From contig CAZFLM010000008.1 in assembly GCA_964519955.1 (NCBI GenBank), positions 62,001 to 126,000 on the forward strand: a DNA stretch of 64,000 bases. Direction: 5' to 3'. The position numbers and the translations under genes were made by a program. The notes beneath the pieces are model-generated. The model had not been told where the DNA came from, did no database searches, and saw only the letters and a program-made list of their open reading frames with translations. Shown here piece after piece: positions 7,993 to 16,082 of the stretch (the stretch's first letter is position 1; every line of letters begins with the position of its first letter). This DNA comes from CAZFLM01 sp964519955. GTDB taxonomy: Bacteria; Armatimonadota; Chthonomonadetes; Chthonomonadales; CAJBBX01.

Positions 7993-9369
7993 ATGCTGCT
8001 CACCATGGCCCTGGCCGCGTCGGCTGGGGCGGCGCCGATCGACATCGGCACGCGCACCGAGCTGTTCGTCGACCGCTACCTCGTCGAACGGATGCAGGGC
8101 GTTTCGCTACGGCTGACCCAGCCCGTGCGCCGCGAGGTCGTGCTGGTGACGGACCAGCCGTGGGAGGGGCCGGCGAGCGCCTACTACACCGGGTTCCTCG
8201 ATGGCGGCAAGGTGCGGCTGTACTACCGCGGCTTCTGCCCGAGCGACGTGGCCGCCGCCCAGGTGACCTGCACCGCCGAGAGCGACGACGGCATCCACTT
8301 CACGCGCCCGCGCCTGGGTCTCTACGACTTCGACGGCTCGCGCGAGAACAACATCGTCTATCGCGGCGTCGAGGCGCACAACTTCGCCCCGTTCCTCGAC
8401 ACGAACCCCGCCTGCAAGCCCGACGAGCGGTACAAGGCGCTGGGCGGCGTCGAGAGCAAGCTCTACGCGTTCGCCTCGCCGGACGGCTACCGCTGGCGCA
8501 AGCTGCGCGATGAGCCCGTGATGACCAAGGGCGCCTTCGACTCGCTGAACACCGCGTTCTGGGATGCCGAGGCCAAGACCTACCGCTGCTACTCGCGCTA
8601 CTGGCAAGAGGGCGGCTACTCCGGCGCCCGCGCGATCCAGAGCACCACCTCGGCCGACTTCGTGAGTTGGGAGACGCCCAAGCCCAACGCCTACGCGGCC
8701 GACGCCCCCGTGGAGCACTTCTACACGAACGCGACGCGGCCGTGCCCCGGCGCCGAGCACATCCTGCTCTCGTTCCCTAAGCGGTTCGTGCCCGGCCGCA
8801 CCAAGCTCGCCGGCTACAACGACCCGGGTGTCTCCGATGGGGTGTTCCTCTCCAGCCGCGACGGTGTCCACTGGGACCGCACGTTCCTGGAGGCTTGGCT
8901 GCGCCCCGGGCCCGATCCGCACAACTGGACCCAGCGCAGCAACATGCCCGCGACCGGCGTCCTCCAGCTCTCGCCTGACGAGTTCACCATGTACGCGAGC
9001 GAGCACTACGAGTGGCCCGACAACCGCCTGCGCCGCCTCACCGTCCGCCGCCACGGATTCGCCTCGGTCCACGCGGATGCGGCGCCCGGCGAGTTCGTGA
9101 CGAAGCCCCTCAGGTTCGCGGGAGCGCAGCTCGTCCTCAACTACGCGACTTCGGCCGCCGGCTCGGTGCGGGTCGAGATCCAGGACGAGGTGGGGAAGCC
9201 GGTGCCGGGCTTCGCGGCAGAGGACATGGCGCCGCTCTTCGGGGACGAGTTGGACGCGGTCGCGATGTGGAAGGGCGGCAGCGATGTGTCGAAGCTCGCG
9301 GGCAAGGTTGTGCGCCTGCGGTTCCTGCTGCGGGATGCCGACCTGTACGCCATCCGCACGGCGCAGTAA
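7993..9369 (+). CDS. Secreted glycosidase-like beta-propeller protein
   Basis: A 458-residue protein starting with a signal-like segment (MLLTMALAASAGAA) after a strong TTAGGAGGTCCCC ribosome site. TELFVDRYLVERMQG is typical of a large planctomycete/armatimonad family with a GH32/GH43-like five-bladed propeller. Repeated blades are seen as DGIHFTRPRLGLYDF, DGYRWRKLRDEPVM and DGVHWDRTFLEAWLRPG. The C-terminal 100 residues (from ADAAPGEFVTKPLRF) look like a beta-sandwich module. Enzymes of this fold cut or bind plant and bacterial glycans outside the cell. Catalytic acids could not be assigned, so binding without hydrolysis is possible. Confidence 0.7.
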   Translation: MLLTMALAASAGAAPIDIGTRTELFVDRYLVERMQGVSLRLTQPVRREVVLVTDQPWEGPASAYYTGFLDGGKVRLYYRGFCPSDVAAAQVTCTAESDDGIHFTRPRLGLYDFDGSRENNIVYRGVEAHNFAPFLDTNPACKPDERYKALGGVESKLYAFASPDGYRWRKLRDEPVMTKGAFDSLNTAFWDAEAKTYRCYSRYWQEGGYSGARAIQSTTSADFVSWETPKPNAYAADAPVEHFYTNATRPCPGAEHILLSFPKRFVPGRTKLAGYNDPGVSDGVFLSSRDGVHWDRTFLEAWLRPGPDPHNWTQRSNMPATGVLQLSPDEFTMYASEHYEWPDNRLRRLTVRRHGFASVHADAAPGEFVTKPLRFAGAQLVLNYATSAAGSVRVEIQDEVGKPVPGFAAEDMAPLFGDELDAVAMWKGGSDVSKLAGKVVRLRFLLRDADLYAIRTAQ

Positions 9370-9397
9370 CTGCGCGGCCGGTTGTGGCGCGCTGCCC

Positions 9398-9426
9398 TTG
9401 ACAGAAGGCCGGACCGGCGATACGAT
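9398..9426 (+). promoter_or_regulatory. Orphan sigma70-type promoter
   Basis: TTGACA (9398-9403), 17 bases, TACGAT (9421-9426). It points right into a stretch with no open gene on the plus strand, and a strong hairpin lies about 105 bases downstream (9531-9566). It is either a spurious match or the promoter of a short non-coding RNA. Confidence 0.5.
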
Positions 9427-9530
9427 GTGAGTGCACGACAGCAAACCCGGCGCGTGGCCAGTGTTGACCGCAGTGCCGACGTGAACTGCCCTTCACGGCG
9501 TGTTGCTTGCGTCTCCGCACTCATCCTCTG

Positions 9531-9566
9531 GGGGCGTCTCTCTCATCGGTCTGGGAGAGGCGCCCC
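9531..9566. terminator. 12-bp stem hairpin between convergent genes
   Basis: GGGGCGTCTCTC (9531-9542) pairs with GGGAGAGGCGCCCC (9555-9566), with one G-U pair. It lies between the ends of the rightward propeller gene (9369) and the leftward phosphoesterase (9587), as expected of a terminator shared by convergent genes. Confidence 0.6.
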
Positions 9567-9586
9567 GCCTGTCTCTCCGGACGCCC

Positions 9587-10247
9587 TCACCGCTCCACGA
9601 GCGCGTGCGTGTCCAGCCGGGCGTATGTATCCGGCGACATGAACCAGTCGTGGGCGGATGTCTCGACCTGTTCGATCGTAGAGGTGCCGAACGGCGTCTC
9701 CCGATGCGTCTCCAGGTAGGCGCACGTGCGCCGCGCACACCCGGTACCGCTGGTCCAGGTCGGCCCCGAGGCCCGCGTTCGTCATGACGGTCCGCAGGCT
9801 GTCCCGCATCGCCGCCAGGGCCCCATCGGCGGGGAAGCCCTGCACCATCACCACGCCGCGCGAAGCCGTGATCCCCTCGAACGCGATCGTTAGGGGCCTC
9901 GCGTTCCGCATGGCGTGGCGAACCGCCTCGACGTACTCGGCCGCCCTGGCGAAGTAGGGCGCGTGCTGCTCCGTCGCGGTGAAGAGGGACAGGACCGTGA
10001 TGTGCAGCTCGCCTGGCTGGTGGTAGTGCTGCCGTGGTTCCACCTGCCGCAGCGGGGCCACGAAGCGCTCGATGCGTTCCCTCACGTCGGCGGAGGGCCG
10101 TGCCAGGACCGAGATGCCGCGCCGGCGGTCGGGGGCGCGGGAGGCCAGGACCGCGTCGATCTTGACCTGGTTGCTCGCGATGACCGTCCGGGCATCCTGC
10201 CACAGCTTCAGATAGAGCGGATAGACCTCGTGATCACGGAAGGACAT
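9587..10247 (-). pseudogene. 2H-type phosphoesterase (RNA ligase-like), frameshifted
   Basis: The first 175 residues (from MSFRDHEVYPLYLKL) match the 2H phosphoesterase/2'-5' RNA ligase fold, with first motif HITVLSLF and second motif AAHVR. Near 9722-9728 the frame then breaks: in the original frame the tail becomes Arg/Ala-rich, while the next frame reads AYLETHRETPFGTSTIEQ, then VETSAHDWFMSPDTYARLD, and ends ALVER at a TGA (9587-9589). That is a convincing native C-terminus. Residues expected between the second motif and AYLETH appear to be missing, so a deletion that is not a multiple of three is more likely than a single base error. The product is probably inactive, unless this is an assembly error. 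Confidence 0.7.
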
Positions 10248-10306
10248 GGAGGGTGCTACCTCCTACCACGGTCGGCACGGAGGCCGACCCTCCCAACCTC
10301 TACCAC

Positions 10307-10333
10307 CCTGGAGGGTGGCGCTCCGTCGCCACC
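10307..10333. repeat. Palindromic repeat shared with 51569-51595
   Basis: The 27-base word beginning CCTGGAGGGTGGCGCTCCGT recurs exactly in inverted orientation in the 51559-51600 gap. It contains the dyad GGTGGCG..CGCCACC. The adjacent bases 10267-10292 (GTCGGCACGGAGGCCGACCC) are a second, related palindrome. Confidence 0.65.
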
Positions 10334-10344
10334 GGGCCGCGCGG

Positions 10345-12924
10345 TCAATCCCCGATGAGGATCCGCGACCCCGCGGGCGTCTTCACAACCTCGATCCGCG
10401 CGGGGAACGCGTCCTTCATCGACTCGATGTGCGAGATGACGAGGATCAGGGCGAACTCGTCGCGGATGGCCTCGATGGCCTCGACCAGGCGCTCCAGCCC
10501 CTTCGCGTCCTGCGTGCCAAACCCCTCGTCCAGGATGAGCGTCTGCAGGCACGCTCCGGCCCGCCTGGCCAGGAGACGCGACAGGGCGATGCGCAGCGCG
10601 AAGTTGACGCGGAACGCCTCGCCGCCGCTGTACAGCTCGTACGGGCGCACGCCGGCGTCGTCCTGGATGCGGATGTCGAGCGTCTCGATGGTGCTGCCGC
10701 GCGTCTTGGCCGCCCGCTGCGTCACCAACTGCACCTGCATGGCGTTCTCGGTCATCCGTGCGAGCAGCCGGTTCGCCTCGTCCTGCACCTCGGGCAGCGC
10801 GTTCTCGATGATGAGCGCCTGCACGCCCTTCTTGCCCCACGCGGCGGCCAGGTCCGCGTAGGCGCGGCGGTCCTTCTCGAAGGCGCTCGCCTTGGCCTTC
10901 CGCTCAGCCAGATCGCCTCGCGCTCGATCGCAGTCGGCGATGCGGCTGCGCTTCACCTCGGCGAGGCTGAGCGCATCCGTCAGCTTGCCGTCGGCCTCCT
11001 GCTGCGCTGCCTCCGCCGCACGGGCCTGAGCGTGTATCGTGGCCTGCGCCGCTAGAGCCTGCCGCTCCTGAGCCACGGCCTCCCGCTCGATACCCACCGC
11101 CTCGCGCCGCCGGGCCTGCCGCTCCTGCACCGCGCCCAGCGACGTGCCGTACTCGTCGATGCGGCCCGCGGCCTCCAGGATGCGCGCGTGCCTGGCTTCC
11201 ACCTGGTCGCTGGTGAGCTTCGCTGCGACCTGACGGACCGTGGCGGCTTCCGTGGTCGCCGCGGTCAGCCGCTCGATCTCCGCGGTCGCGGCGGCCACCT
11301 CGGCGCGCTCCGCCTGCCCGAACTCGCCCGCCTCAGCCTGGCGGCGCAGCTCGGCCAGCGCATCGCGCGCGGCATCGGCATTGGCGTTCAGGGCGGCGGC
11401 CTCGTCCCGCTGGCGCTTCCAGCCTTCGGCGCGGGTCCGGGCCGCCCGCATCTCCTGCGACTGCTTCTCACCCTCGGCGATGGCTGCCTCGACCGCGGTG
11501 CGCTTCGCCTTCGCCTCAGCGCCCTCCGCCCGGAGCTGCTGCCGCCTGGCCTGCGCCTCGGCATGCCGCTCCTCCTGCCGCTGGACGACCCGCTGCAGCT
11601 TGCCGCCGGACAGGTCGGAGGTGCAGACGGGGCACGTGGCGCGGTCCTGCCGCAGCACCTCCAGCGATTCCTCGGTCTCGCGGATGTCCAGCGTCAGGCG
11701 GTCGGCCTCGGCCTTCATCGCGCCGAAGCGGTCCTGAAGCTGCTGCAACTCCGCCCGGGCCTCGGCCAGCCGCGCCTCGGCCGCTGGCGCCGCCTTCAGG
11801 GCCTCTTCCGCCGCAGCAATGCGGGCGTCCCAGTCGCGGATGTCGGCCGCCCGCTTCTCAATGTCGCGCCACTCGCGCTGCGCGGTGTCCAGCTTCGTGC
11901 GCAGTTCCTGCTCGCGCAGGCGCAGCCGCCCCTCGGCGTCCACCTTGGCCTGGCGCGCCGTGGCGAGCGCCTGCTCCAGCGGGCGCAGCTCCTCGGCGCG
12001 GGCGCGGGCGGCGGCCAGTTCGCGCACCTGGGCCTCGACGGCATCGCGCGTGGCCAGGAGCTGCGACGCCTGGGCGATGGCCGTCTGCAGGCGCATGGCC
12101 TCGGCGTCGTCGTGCCGCATCTCGTCCTCGTCCGCCTTCAGCCGGGCGTCGCGCTGCCGCAGGGCTTGCTCGCGGGCGGCCAACGCAGCCTCCTCGGCGC
12201 GCAGGCGTTGGGCTGCCTCGTCCCGCTTCGCCTTCTCCTCGGCCCACGAGGCGGCTTCGCCCTCGGCGGCGGCCAACTCGTTGCGGAGGCGCGGCTCCTC
12301 CGCGATGGCCGCCTCCAGCATCCGCATCTCGTTGGACACGTCCTTGAGCGCGTCGTCCGCCTCGCGCTGCCTGGCCTTCGCCATCTCCTCGAGCCGGTCG
12401 TAGCGCGACAGCTCCAGGATGTCCGCGAGGATGGCCTTGCGGCGCTCCGGGCGCTGGCGGGTGAACTCGTCGGCGCGGCCCTGCTGCAGGTAGGCGGAGT
12501 TGAGGAACGTGTCGTAGCTCATGTGCAGGATGCGCTGCAGGTGCTCCTTCGTCTCGCGCATCGTGCTGCCGCCGATGGGTCGCCACTCGCCGCCGGGCGC
12601 CGCCACCTGCACGCTCCAGTCGCCGGAGCGGGTGCGCCGGCTGCGCTTGCGGATCACGCGGTAGTCGTCGCCGCCCAGCCGGAAGTCGAACACGACCTCC
12701 ATGTCCTCGGCGCCCAGCCGCACCAGGTCGTCCTCGCCGCTGGCCTGCGAGCCCGAAGCGCGCGTCTCGCCCCAAAGGGCGTAGGTCATCGCGTCCAGGA
12801 GCGCCGACTTGCCGTTGCCGTTGTCGCCGGACAGGCACACGAGCTGCAGCCCGGCGAAGTCGAGCGTGGTCGGCTCGTCGCCGTAGCTCATGAAGTTGCG
12901 GAGCGTCAGCTTCTGGGGGATCAT
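10345..12924 (-). CDS. sbcC: SbcC/Rad50-type nuclease-complex ATPase
   Basis: An 859-residue SMC-like ATPase. Walker A is GDNGNGKS (residues 33-40) in the N-terminal head, the Q-loop region has YLQQGRADEFT, two long Ala/Glu/Arg-rich coiled coils follow, and the zinc-hook CPVC lies at 431-434 near the middle. The C-terminal head carries ELYSGGEAFRVNFALRIALS (ABC signature) and LILDEGFG (Walker B). With an Mre11/SbcD nuclease it opens hairpins and processes double-strand breaks; no sbcD lies in this window. The ATG overlaps the upstream TPK stop (ATGA), so the two are translationally coupled. The size fits the shorter bacterial/archaeal Rad50 group. Confidence 0.93.
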   Translation of the reverse strand: MIPQKLTLRNFMSYGDEPTTLDFAGLQLVCLSGDNGNGKSALLDAMTYALWGETRASGSQASGEDDLVRLGAEDMEVVFDFRLGGDDYRVIRKRSRRTRSGDWSVQVAAPGGEWRPIGGSTMRETKEHLQRILHMSYDTFLNSAYLQQGRADEFTRQRPERRKAILADILELSRYDRLEEMAKARQREADDALKDVSNEMRMLEAAIAEEPRLRNELAAAEGEAASWAEEKAKRDEAAQRLRAEEAALAAREQALRQRDARLKADEDEMRHDDAEAMRLQTAIAQASQLLATRDAVEAQVRELAAARARAEELRPLEQALATARQAKVDAEGRLRLREQELRTKLDTAQREWRDIEKRAADIRDWDARIAAAEEALKAAPAAEARLAEARAELQQLQDRFGAMKAEADRLTLDIRETEESLEVLRQDRATCPVCTSDLSGGKLQRVVQRQEERHAEAQARRQQLRAEGAEAKAKRTAVEAAIAEGEKQSQEMRAARTRAEGWKRQRDEAAALNANADAARDALAELRRQAEAGEFGQAERAEVAAATAEIERLTAATTEAATVRQVAAKLTSDQVEARHARILEAAGRIDEYGTSLGAVQERQARRREAVGIEREAVAQERQALAAQATIHAQARAAEAAQQEADGKLTDALSLAEVKRSRIADCDRARGDLAERKAKASAFEKDRRAYADLAAAWGKKGVQALIIENALPEVQDEANRLLARMTENAMQVQLVTQRAAKTRGSTIETLDIRIQDDAGVRPYELYSGGEAFRVNFALRIALSRLLARRAGACLQTLILDEGFGTQDAKGLERLVEAIEAIRDEFALILVISHIESMKDAFPARIEVVKTPAGSRILIGD

Positions 12925-13523
12925 GCCGGCTCGGCGGCGCGTCGCTCGTGCACGACGATGACGGTGCCCTGGCGCACGGAGATGCAGGCGAGCGTGCCGG
13001 TCATCTCGTTGCTCACCCCGCGCGAGCCCGGCACGAGGCGCTCGTCGCGCAGGGGCCACCGCACGCCGTCGACCGACACGCCGTCCGCCGGAGCGAAGAC
13101 GATCAGCGAGAGCGTGTCGCCCGCCGCGCCGTTCACCTGCGTCCAGTGGCTGCCCACGATCGCCTCGGAGGTATCGGTGACGAGGCGCATCGCGGACCTG
13201 CCCCGGTAGGCGATGAGCAGGCTGAGCGCGGTCAGGCTGTGGTCGAGCCGGCTGCCCAGGCACCCGGCGAGCGTGATCGTCTCGGCGTCGCGCTCGATCG
13301 CGTAGAGGATTGCTTTCTCGAGGTCGGACTTCTCCTGGTCGGGTGTCTCGACGAAGCGCGTGCCCGGCATCTGGTCGCGCACGCCCGGCTCCAGCGAGTC
13401 GAAGTCTCCGAGGACGACGCCCGGCCTCAGCGGAGTGTCCGCGAGCGTGTTCGCCGCACCGTCTGTGGCGATGAAGAGGTCGCACTCGTCTGCCAGGCGC
13501 TGCAGCAGCGCGAGCGAGGGCAT
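12921..13523 (-). CDS. Thiamine pyrophosphokinase
   Basis: The enzyme converts thiamine plus ATP to thiamine pyrophosphate. The visible motifs are DLFIATDGAANTL, GVVLGDFDSLEP (metal-binding DFDS), ETPDQEKSDLEKAI and the GCLGSRLDH segment, followed by the beta-rich C-terminal domain. The first ATG is at 13523, but six further in-frame codons upstream read IVANGD, the normal first strand of this family. The true start therefore probably lies at about 13535-13560 at a non-standard codon (no ATG, GTG or TTG is in frame there), with a GGAGGA site nearby. The gene overlaps sbcC downstream and abuts the NlpC/P60 gene upstream. Confidence 0.85.
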   Translation of the reverse strand: MPSLALLQRLADECDLFIATDGAANTLADTPLRPGVVLGDFDSLEPGVRDQMPGTRFVETPDQEKSDLEKAILYAIERDAETITLAGCLGSRLDHSLTALSLLIAYRGRSAMRLVTDTSEAIVGSHWTQVNGAAGDTLSLIVFAPADGVSVDGVRWPLRDERLVPGSRGVSNEMTGTLACISVRQGTVIVVHERRAAEPA

Positions 13524-13540
13524 GTCGCCGTTGGCGACGA

Positions 13541-15502
13541 TCAGCGCGTGCGTTGTCGTGTCCTCCGTGATCGGGATGGGGTCGTCGCCTGCGAGACACG
13601 CAGGAACCGGCGCACAACCACGTCGTCTCGCCCGTAGATGCTGGCCATGCCCACGCCGCCGGCCACTGTCTCGGCGGTGCGGCCGTCGCCGATGTACAGC
13701 GCACAGTGCCCGGGGTAGGTCAGCACGTCACCGTACCGCAGCTCGTCCTTCACCACGATGCCCTGGCTCGTGCTGCGCAGCTCCTTGGAGCCGTGCGGAA
13801 TGTCGACGCCCAGCTCGCGGTGCACCGCCATGACGAACCCGGAGCAGTCCGTGCCGGACTTCGACGAGCCGCCCCACTTGTACGGCACGCCCTGCCACTC
13901 CTGGACGATCTGGGCCATGCGCCTGTCTGTGTCGTCCTTCGGCGCCGCGGACGCTGCTCCGAGCCGGGCCCGCACGTAGCCGCCGTACGACGGCTTGGCG
14001 CCGGACTTGCCGAAGTCGACGCGCACCACGCCCGTCGGTCCCGCGATCCAGGCCGAGCTGTCATCCGCTACGAGTCCGGCCACGTCGCGCGGCGCCCCCC
14101 GCCAGGGCATCAGCACATCCGAGGTCGAGTCGTCGAGGTTGGCGTGGAACACGCGGCCCGACCGGCTCCACCACAGGTGCCCCGCGCCGATGGCCGCCTG
14201 CTCGGTCCAGCCCCAGAGCTGCGGCGTCGAGCCGATCTCCAGGAACGTGCGCGCGACATCGCTGTCCGTAACGCGCCACTGAGTGACGCCCGCCGGCTCC
14301 ACGGTCACCACGCGCTCCGGAGTCACGAAGGTGAACGCGCGCTCCCCGTTGCCCGTGCCGGTCTCCAGCGTTTGCCGCATCCGCCAGGCGCCCTGCGATG
14401 ACGCCGCCCAGAGTTGGCGGACGGGGTGCGTGCCGCCTGCCGGGGCGGGCGCTTCCACCACAGCCAGCGCGCGGCGGCCGTCCGAGGCGAGCCCCGCCAG
14501 CGCGGCGCCCGACAGACCGGCATCGTCGGGCAGGATCGTCGCCCACGAGTCGGCACGACCGGTACGTGGGTCGATGACGCGCGCGTCGCGGTTGCCCACC
14601 AGGATCACCCGGCCCTGCCACGGCACGATGCTGCGTACGTCCATGCGCTGCGGGGTGGGGGAGTCGGCCGGGCCGATCAGCAGCGCGTCGTCCACGTCCA
14701 TCGTGGTCAGCTTGCCCGTGGCGCGGGCGTAGCGGCACAGCAGGCGCGGCGGAATGACGCGGATCGAGATGCCGGGCGTCTCGGGGTCGGGCTTGGCAGG
14801 CTTGGTGTCGGCGGGCGCCGTGAGCCACCAGATGTCGTCGCTCGTGACGGCGATCGCCTTCGTGACGCCGCCATCCGCTTCGATCCGCAGTGCGCGCGCC
14901 TTCTTGGTGGCCGGGGTGTACTCCACGACCCCGCCCGCATCGGTGCCGATGTAGAGGAGCCCGCCCGCGGCATACAGCGCGGTCGAAGGCGCCTGCAGCG
15001 GGTCGATGGCGGTGTGGAACGCCGTCTCGGACTCGCGCTTGCGGACGGTCGTCGGTTCCTCGCGCCGCACCTCGGTCCGATTCTGCACCCGCACGCGCAG
15101 GACATCCACGATCAGCTCGCGCCCGGTGTTCACGTTGGCGCGCAGCAGCTCCAGCGTGTGCAGGCCGTCCGCCACCGTAGACGTGTCCCACGAGTACTGC
15201 CAGGGCAGCGACCGGCACAGCTCCGTCGCCTTCCCGTCGAGGCGCACCGCCACGGCCTCGCCCTCGTCGAGCGGGGAGGGCGGCGCCGTCACGCGCAGGA
15301 GCAGACGCCCTGCCACGGCAGAGTCGGTCGCCGGCTTGCCGAGGAACCGCTGCGCCGCGCACACATGGGGCAGCGCCAGAAGCGCCGCGATCGCGGCGGC
15401 GAGCAGGTACGATCGACTCCTGGGGCTGGCCGCGCAGGCGGGCGGCGAGGCATGGGTGGGCGGCGTCACGCAGGGCTCCGTTCGGTCGGGTCTATCACGC
15501 AT
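13541..15502 (-). CDS. Exported NlpC/P60 cell-wall hydrolase with long N-terminal sensor region
   Basis: A 653-residue protein. An N-terminal hydrophobic stretch (YLLAAAIAALLALPHVCAAQ) acts as signal or anchor. Residues 50-520 are beta-rich with repeated WWLTAP / LLYIGTDAGGVVEYT-like strands, probably a beta-propeller. The C-terminal NlpC/P60 domain has the catalytic Cys in GTDCSGFV (about residue 553) and the His in YPGHCALYIGDG (about 599). Such enzymes cut peptidoglycan stem peptides. The start at 15502 was chosen because it gives a short basic N-region before the signal. The gene diverges from rpsO and is first in a leftward operon with TPK and sbcC. The C-terminal tail is Arg-rich and overlaps the probable TPK start. 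Confidence 0.88.
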   Translation of the reverse strand: MRDRPDRTEPCVTPPTHASPPACAASPRSRSYLLAAAIAALLALPHVCAAQRFLGKPATDSAVAGRLLLRVTAPPSPLDEGEAVAVRLDGKATELCRSLPWQYSWDTSTVADGLHTLELLRANVNTGRELIVDVLRVRVQNRTEVRREEPTTVRKRESETAFHTAIDPLQAPSTALYAAGGLLYIGTDAGGVVEYTPATKKARALRIEADGGVTKAIAVTSDDIWWLTAPADTKPAKPDPETPGISIRVIPPRLLCRYARATGKLTTMDVDDALLIGPADSPTPQRMDVRSIVPWQGRVILVGNRDARVIDPRTGRADSWATILPDDAGLSGAALAGLASDGRRALAVVEAPAPAGGTHPVRQLWAASSQGAWRMRQTLETGTGNGERAFTFVTPERVVTVEPAGVTQWRVTDSDVARTFLEIGSTPQLWGWTEQAAIGAGHLWWSRSGRVFHANLDDSTSDVLMPWRGAPRDVAGLVADDSSAWIAGPTGVVRVDFGKSGAKPSYGGYVRARLGAASAAPKDDTDRRMAQIVQEWQGVPYKWGGSSKSGTDCSGFVMAVHRELGVDIPHGSKELRSTSQGIVVKDELRYGDVLTYPGHCALYIGDGRTAETVAGGVGMASIYGRDDVVVRRFLRVSQATTPSRSRRTRQRTR

Positions 15503-15639
15503 ACGGATGACTTCGTCGCGCCCGCGCCCGCCTCCTCCCATGTGTGCGATGGGGCACAGGAGCCCGGTCCCGCCAACGTCCCCAGCGAGGCGACCGACGC
15601 GTGTTCCTGAGATCGGGTCAGCACGTTCGCCCTCGCCCG

Positions 15640-15669
15640 TTGACTTGGCTCGCGCCAATGGGCTATACT
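15640..15669 (+). promoter_or_regulatory. Promoter of rpsO-pnp
   Basis: TTGACT (15640-15645), 18 bases, TATACT (15664-15669), about 50 bases before the rpsO start. This is a strong sigma70-type match. Confidence 0.8.
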
Positions 15670-15718
15670 CACACCGACTAAGCAAATGGGTAATGGGAAC
15701 GAAGGAGGTCGTAGAAGA

Positions 15719-15994
15719 TTGCCGCTGCTCCGTGAACGGAAGTCCGCGATACTCGAGGAGCACAAGACCCATGGGACGGACACTGGGTCGCCGGAAGTGC
15801 AGATCGCGCTCCTCACCGCGCGCATCAATCAGCTCAACGAGCACCTGAAGATCCACAAGCAGGATCATCATTCGCGCCGTGGCCTCTTTATGATGGTTGG
15901 CCGCAGGCGGCGATTGTTGAACTACCTGATCTCCAGGGACATTGAGCGCGGGCGCGCGCTCGTTGCAAAACTCGGTATCCGCAGCAAGATTTAG
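15719..15994 (+). CDS. rpsO: Ribosomal protein uS15
   Basis: Small-subunit protein S15, which binds the central domain of 16S rRNA early in assembly. The hallmark segments HGTDTGSPEVQIALLT, HKQDHHSRRGL and GRRRRLLNYL are all present. The likely start is the TTG at 15719: it gives 91 residues beginning (M)PLLRERKSAILEEHK, close to the usual 89, and a GGAGG site lies ten bases upstream. An upstream ATG at 15686 would add an un-S15-like GNGNEGG tail. pnp follows after a hairpin, the order seen in most bacteria. Confidence 0.96.
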   Translation: MPLLRERKSAILEEHKTHGTDTGSPEVQIALLTARINQLNEHLKIHKQDHHSRRGLFMMVGRRRRLLNYLISRDIERGRALVAKLGIRSKI

Positions 15995-16020
15995 TCCCCT
16001 GGCGCATGTCGCGGGGCGTT

Positions 16021-16053
16021 GACGCCGGGTGCGATTCTCGCACCCGGAGCGTC
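16021..16053 (+). promoter_or_regulatory. rpsO-pnp intergenic hairpin
   Basis: GACGCCGGGTGCGA (16021-16034) pairs with TCGCACCCGG (16038-16047) and, after a short bulge, with GCGTC (16049-16053) around a 3-base loop. In other bacteria a hairpin at this place is cut by RNase III and mediates PNPase autoregulation; here the position is conserved, and the function is inferred. Confidence 0.65.
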
Positions 16054-16082
16054 CGCCTACGCGTCATGCGCCCTTTCGCGTT

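Noticed and set aside
11188..13209. Plus-strand open frame opposite sbcC
   Set aside because: The opposite strand encodes SbcC with all motifs; this frame is Leu/Gly/Ala/Arg-rich shadow.
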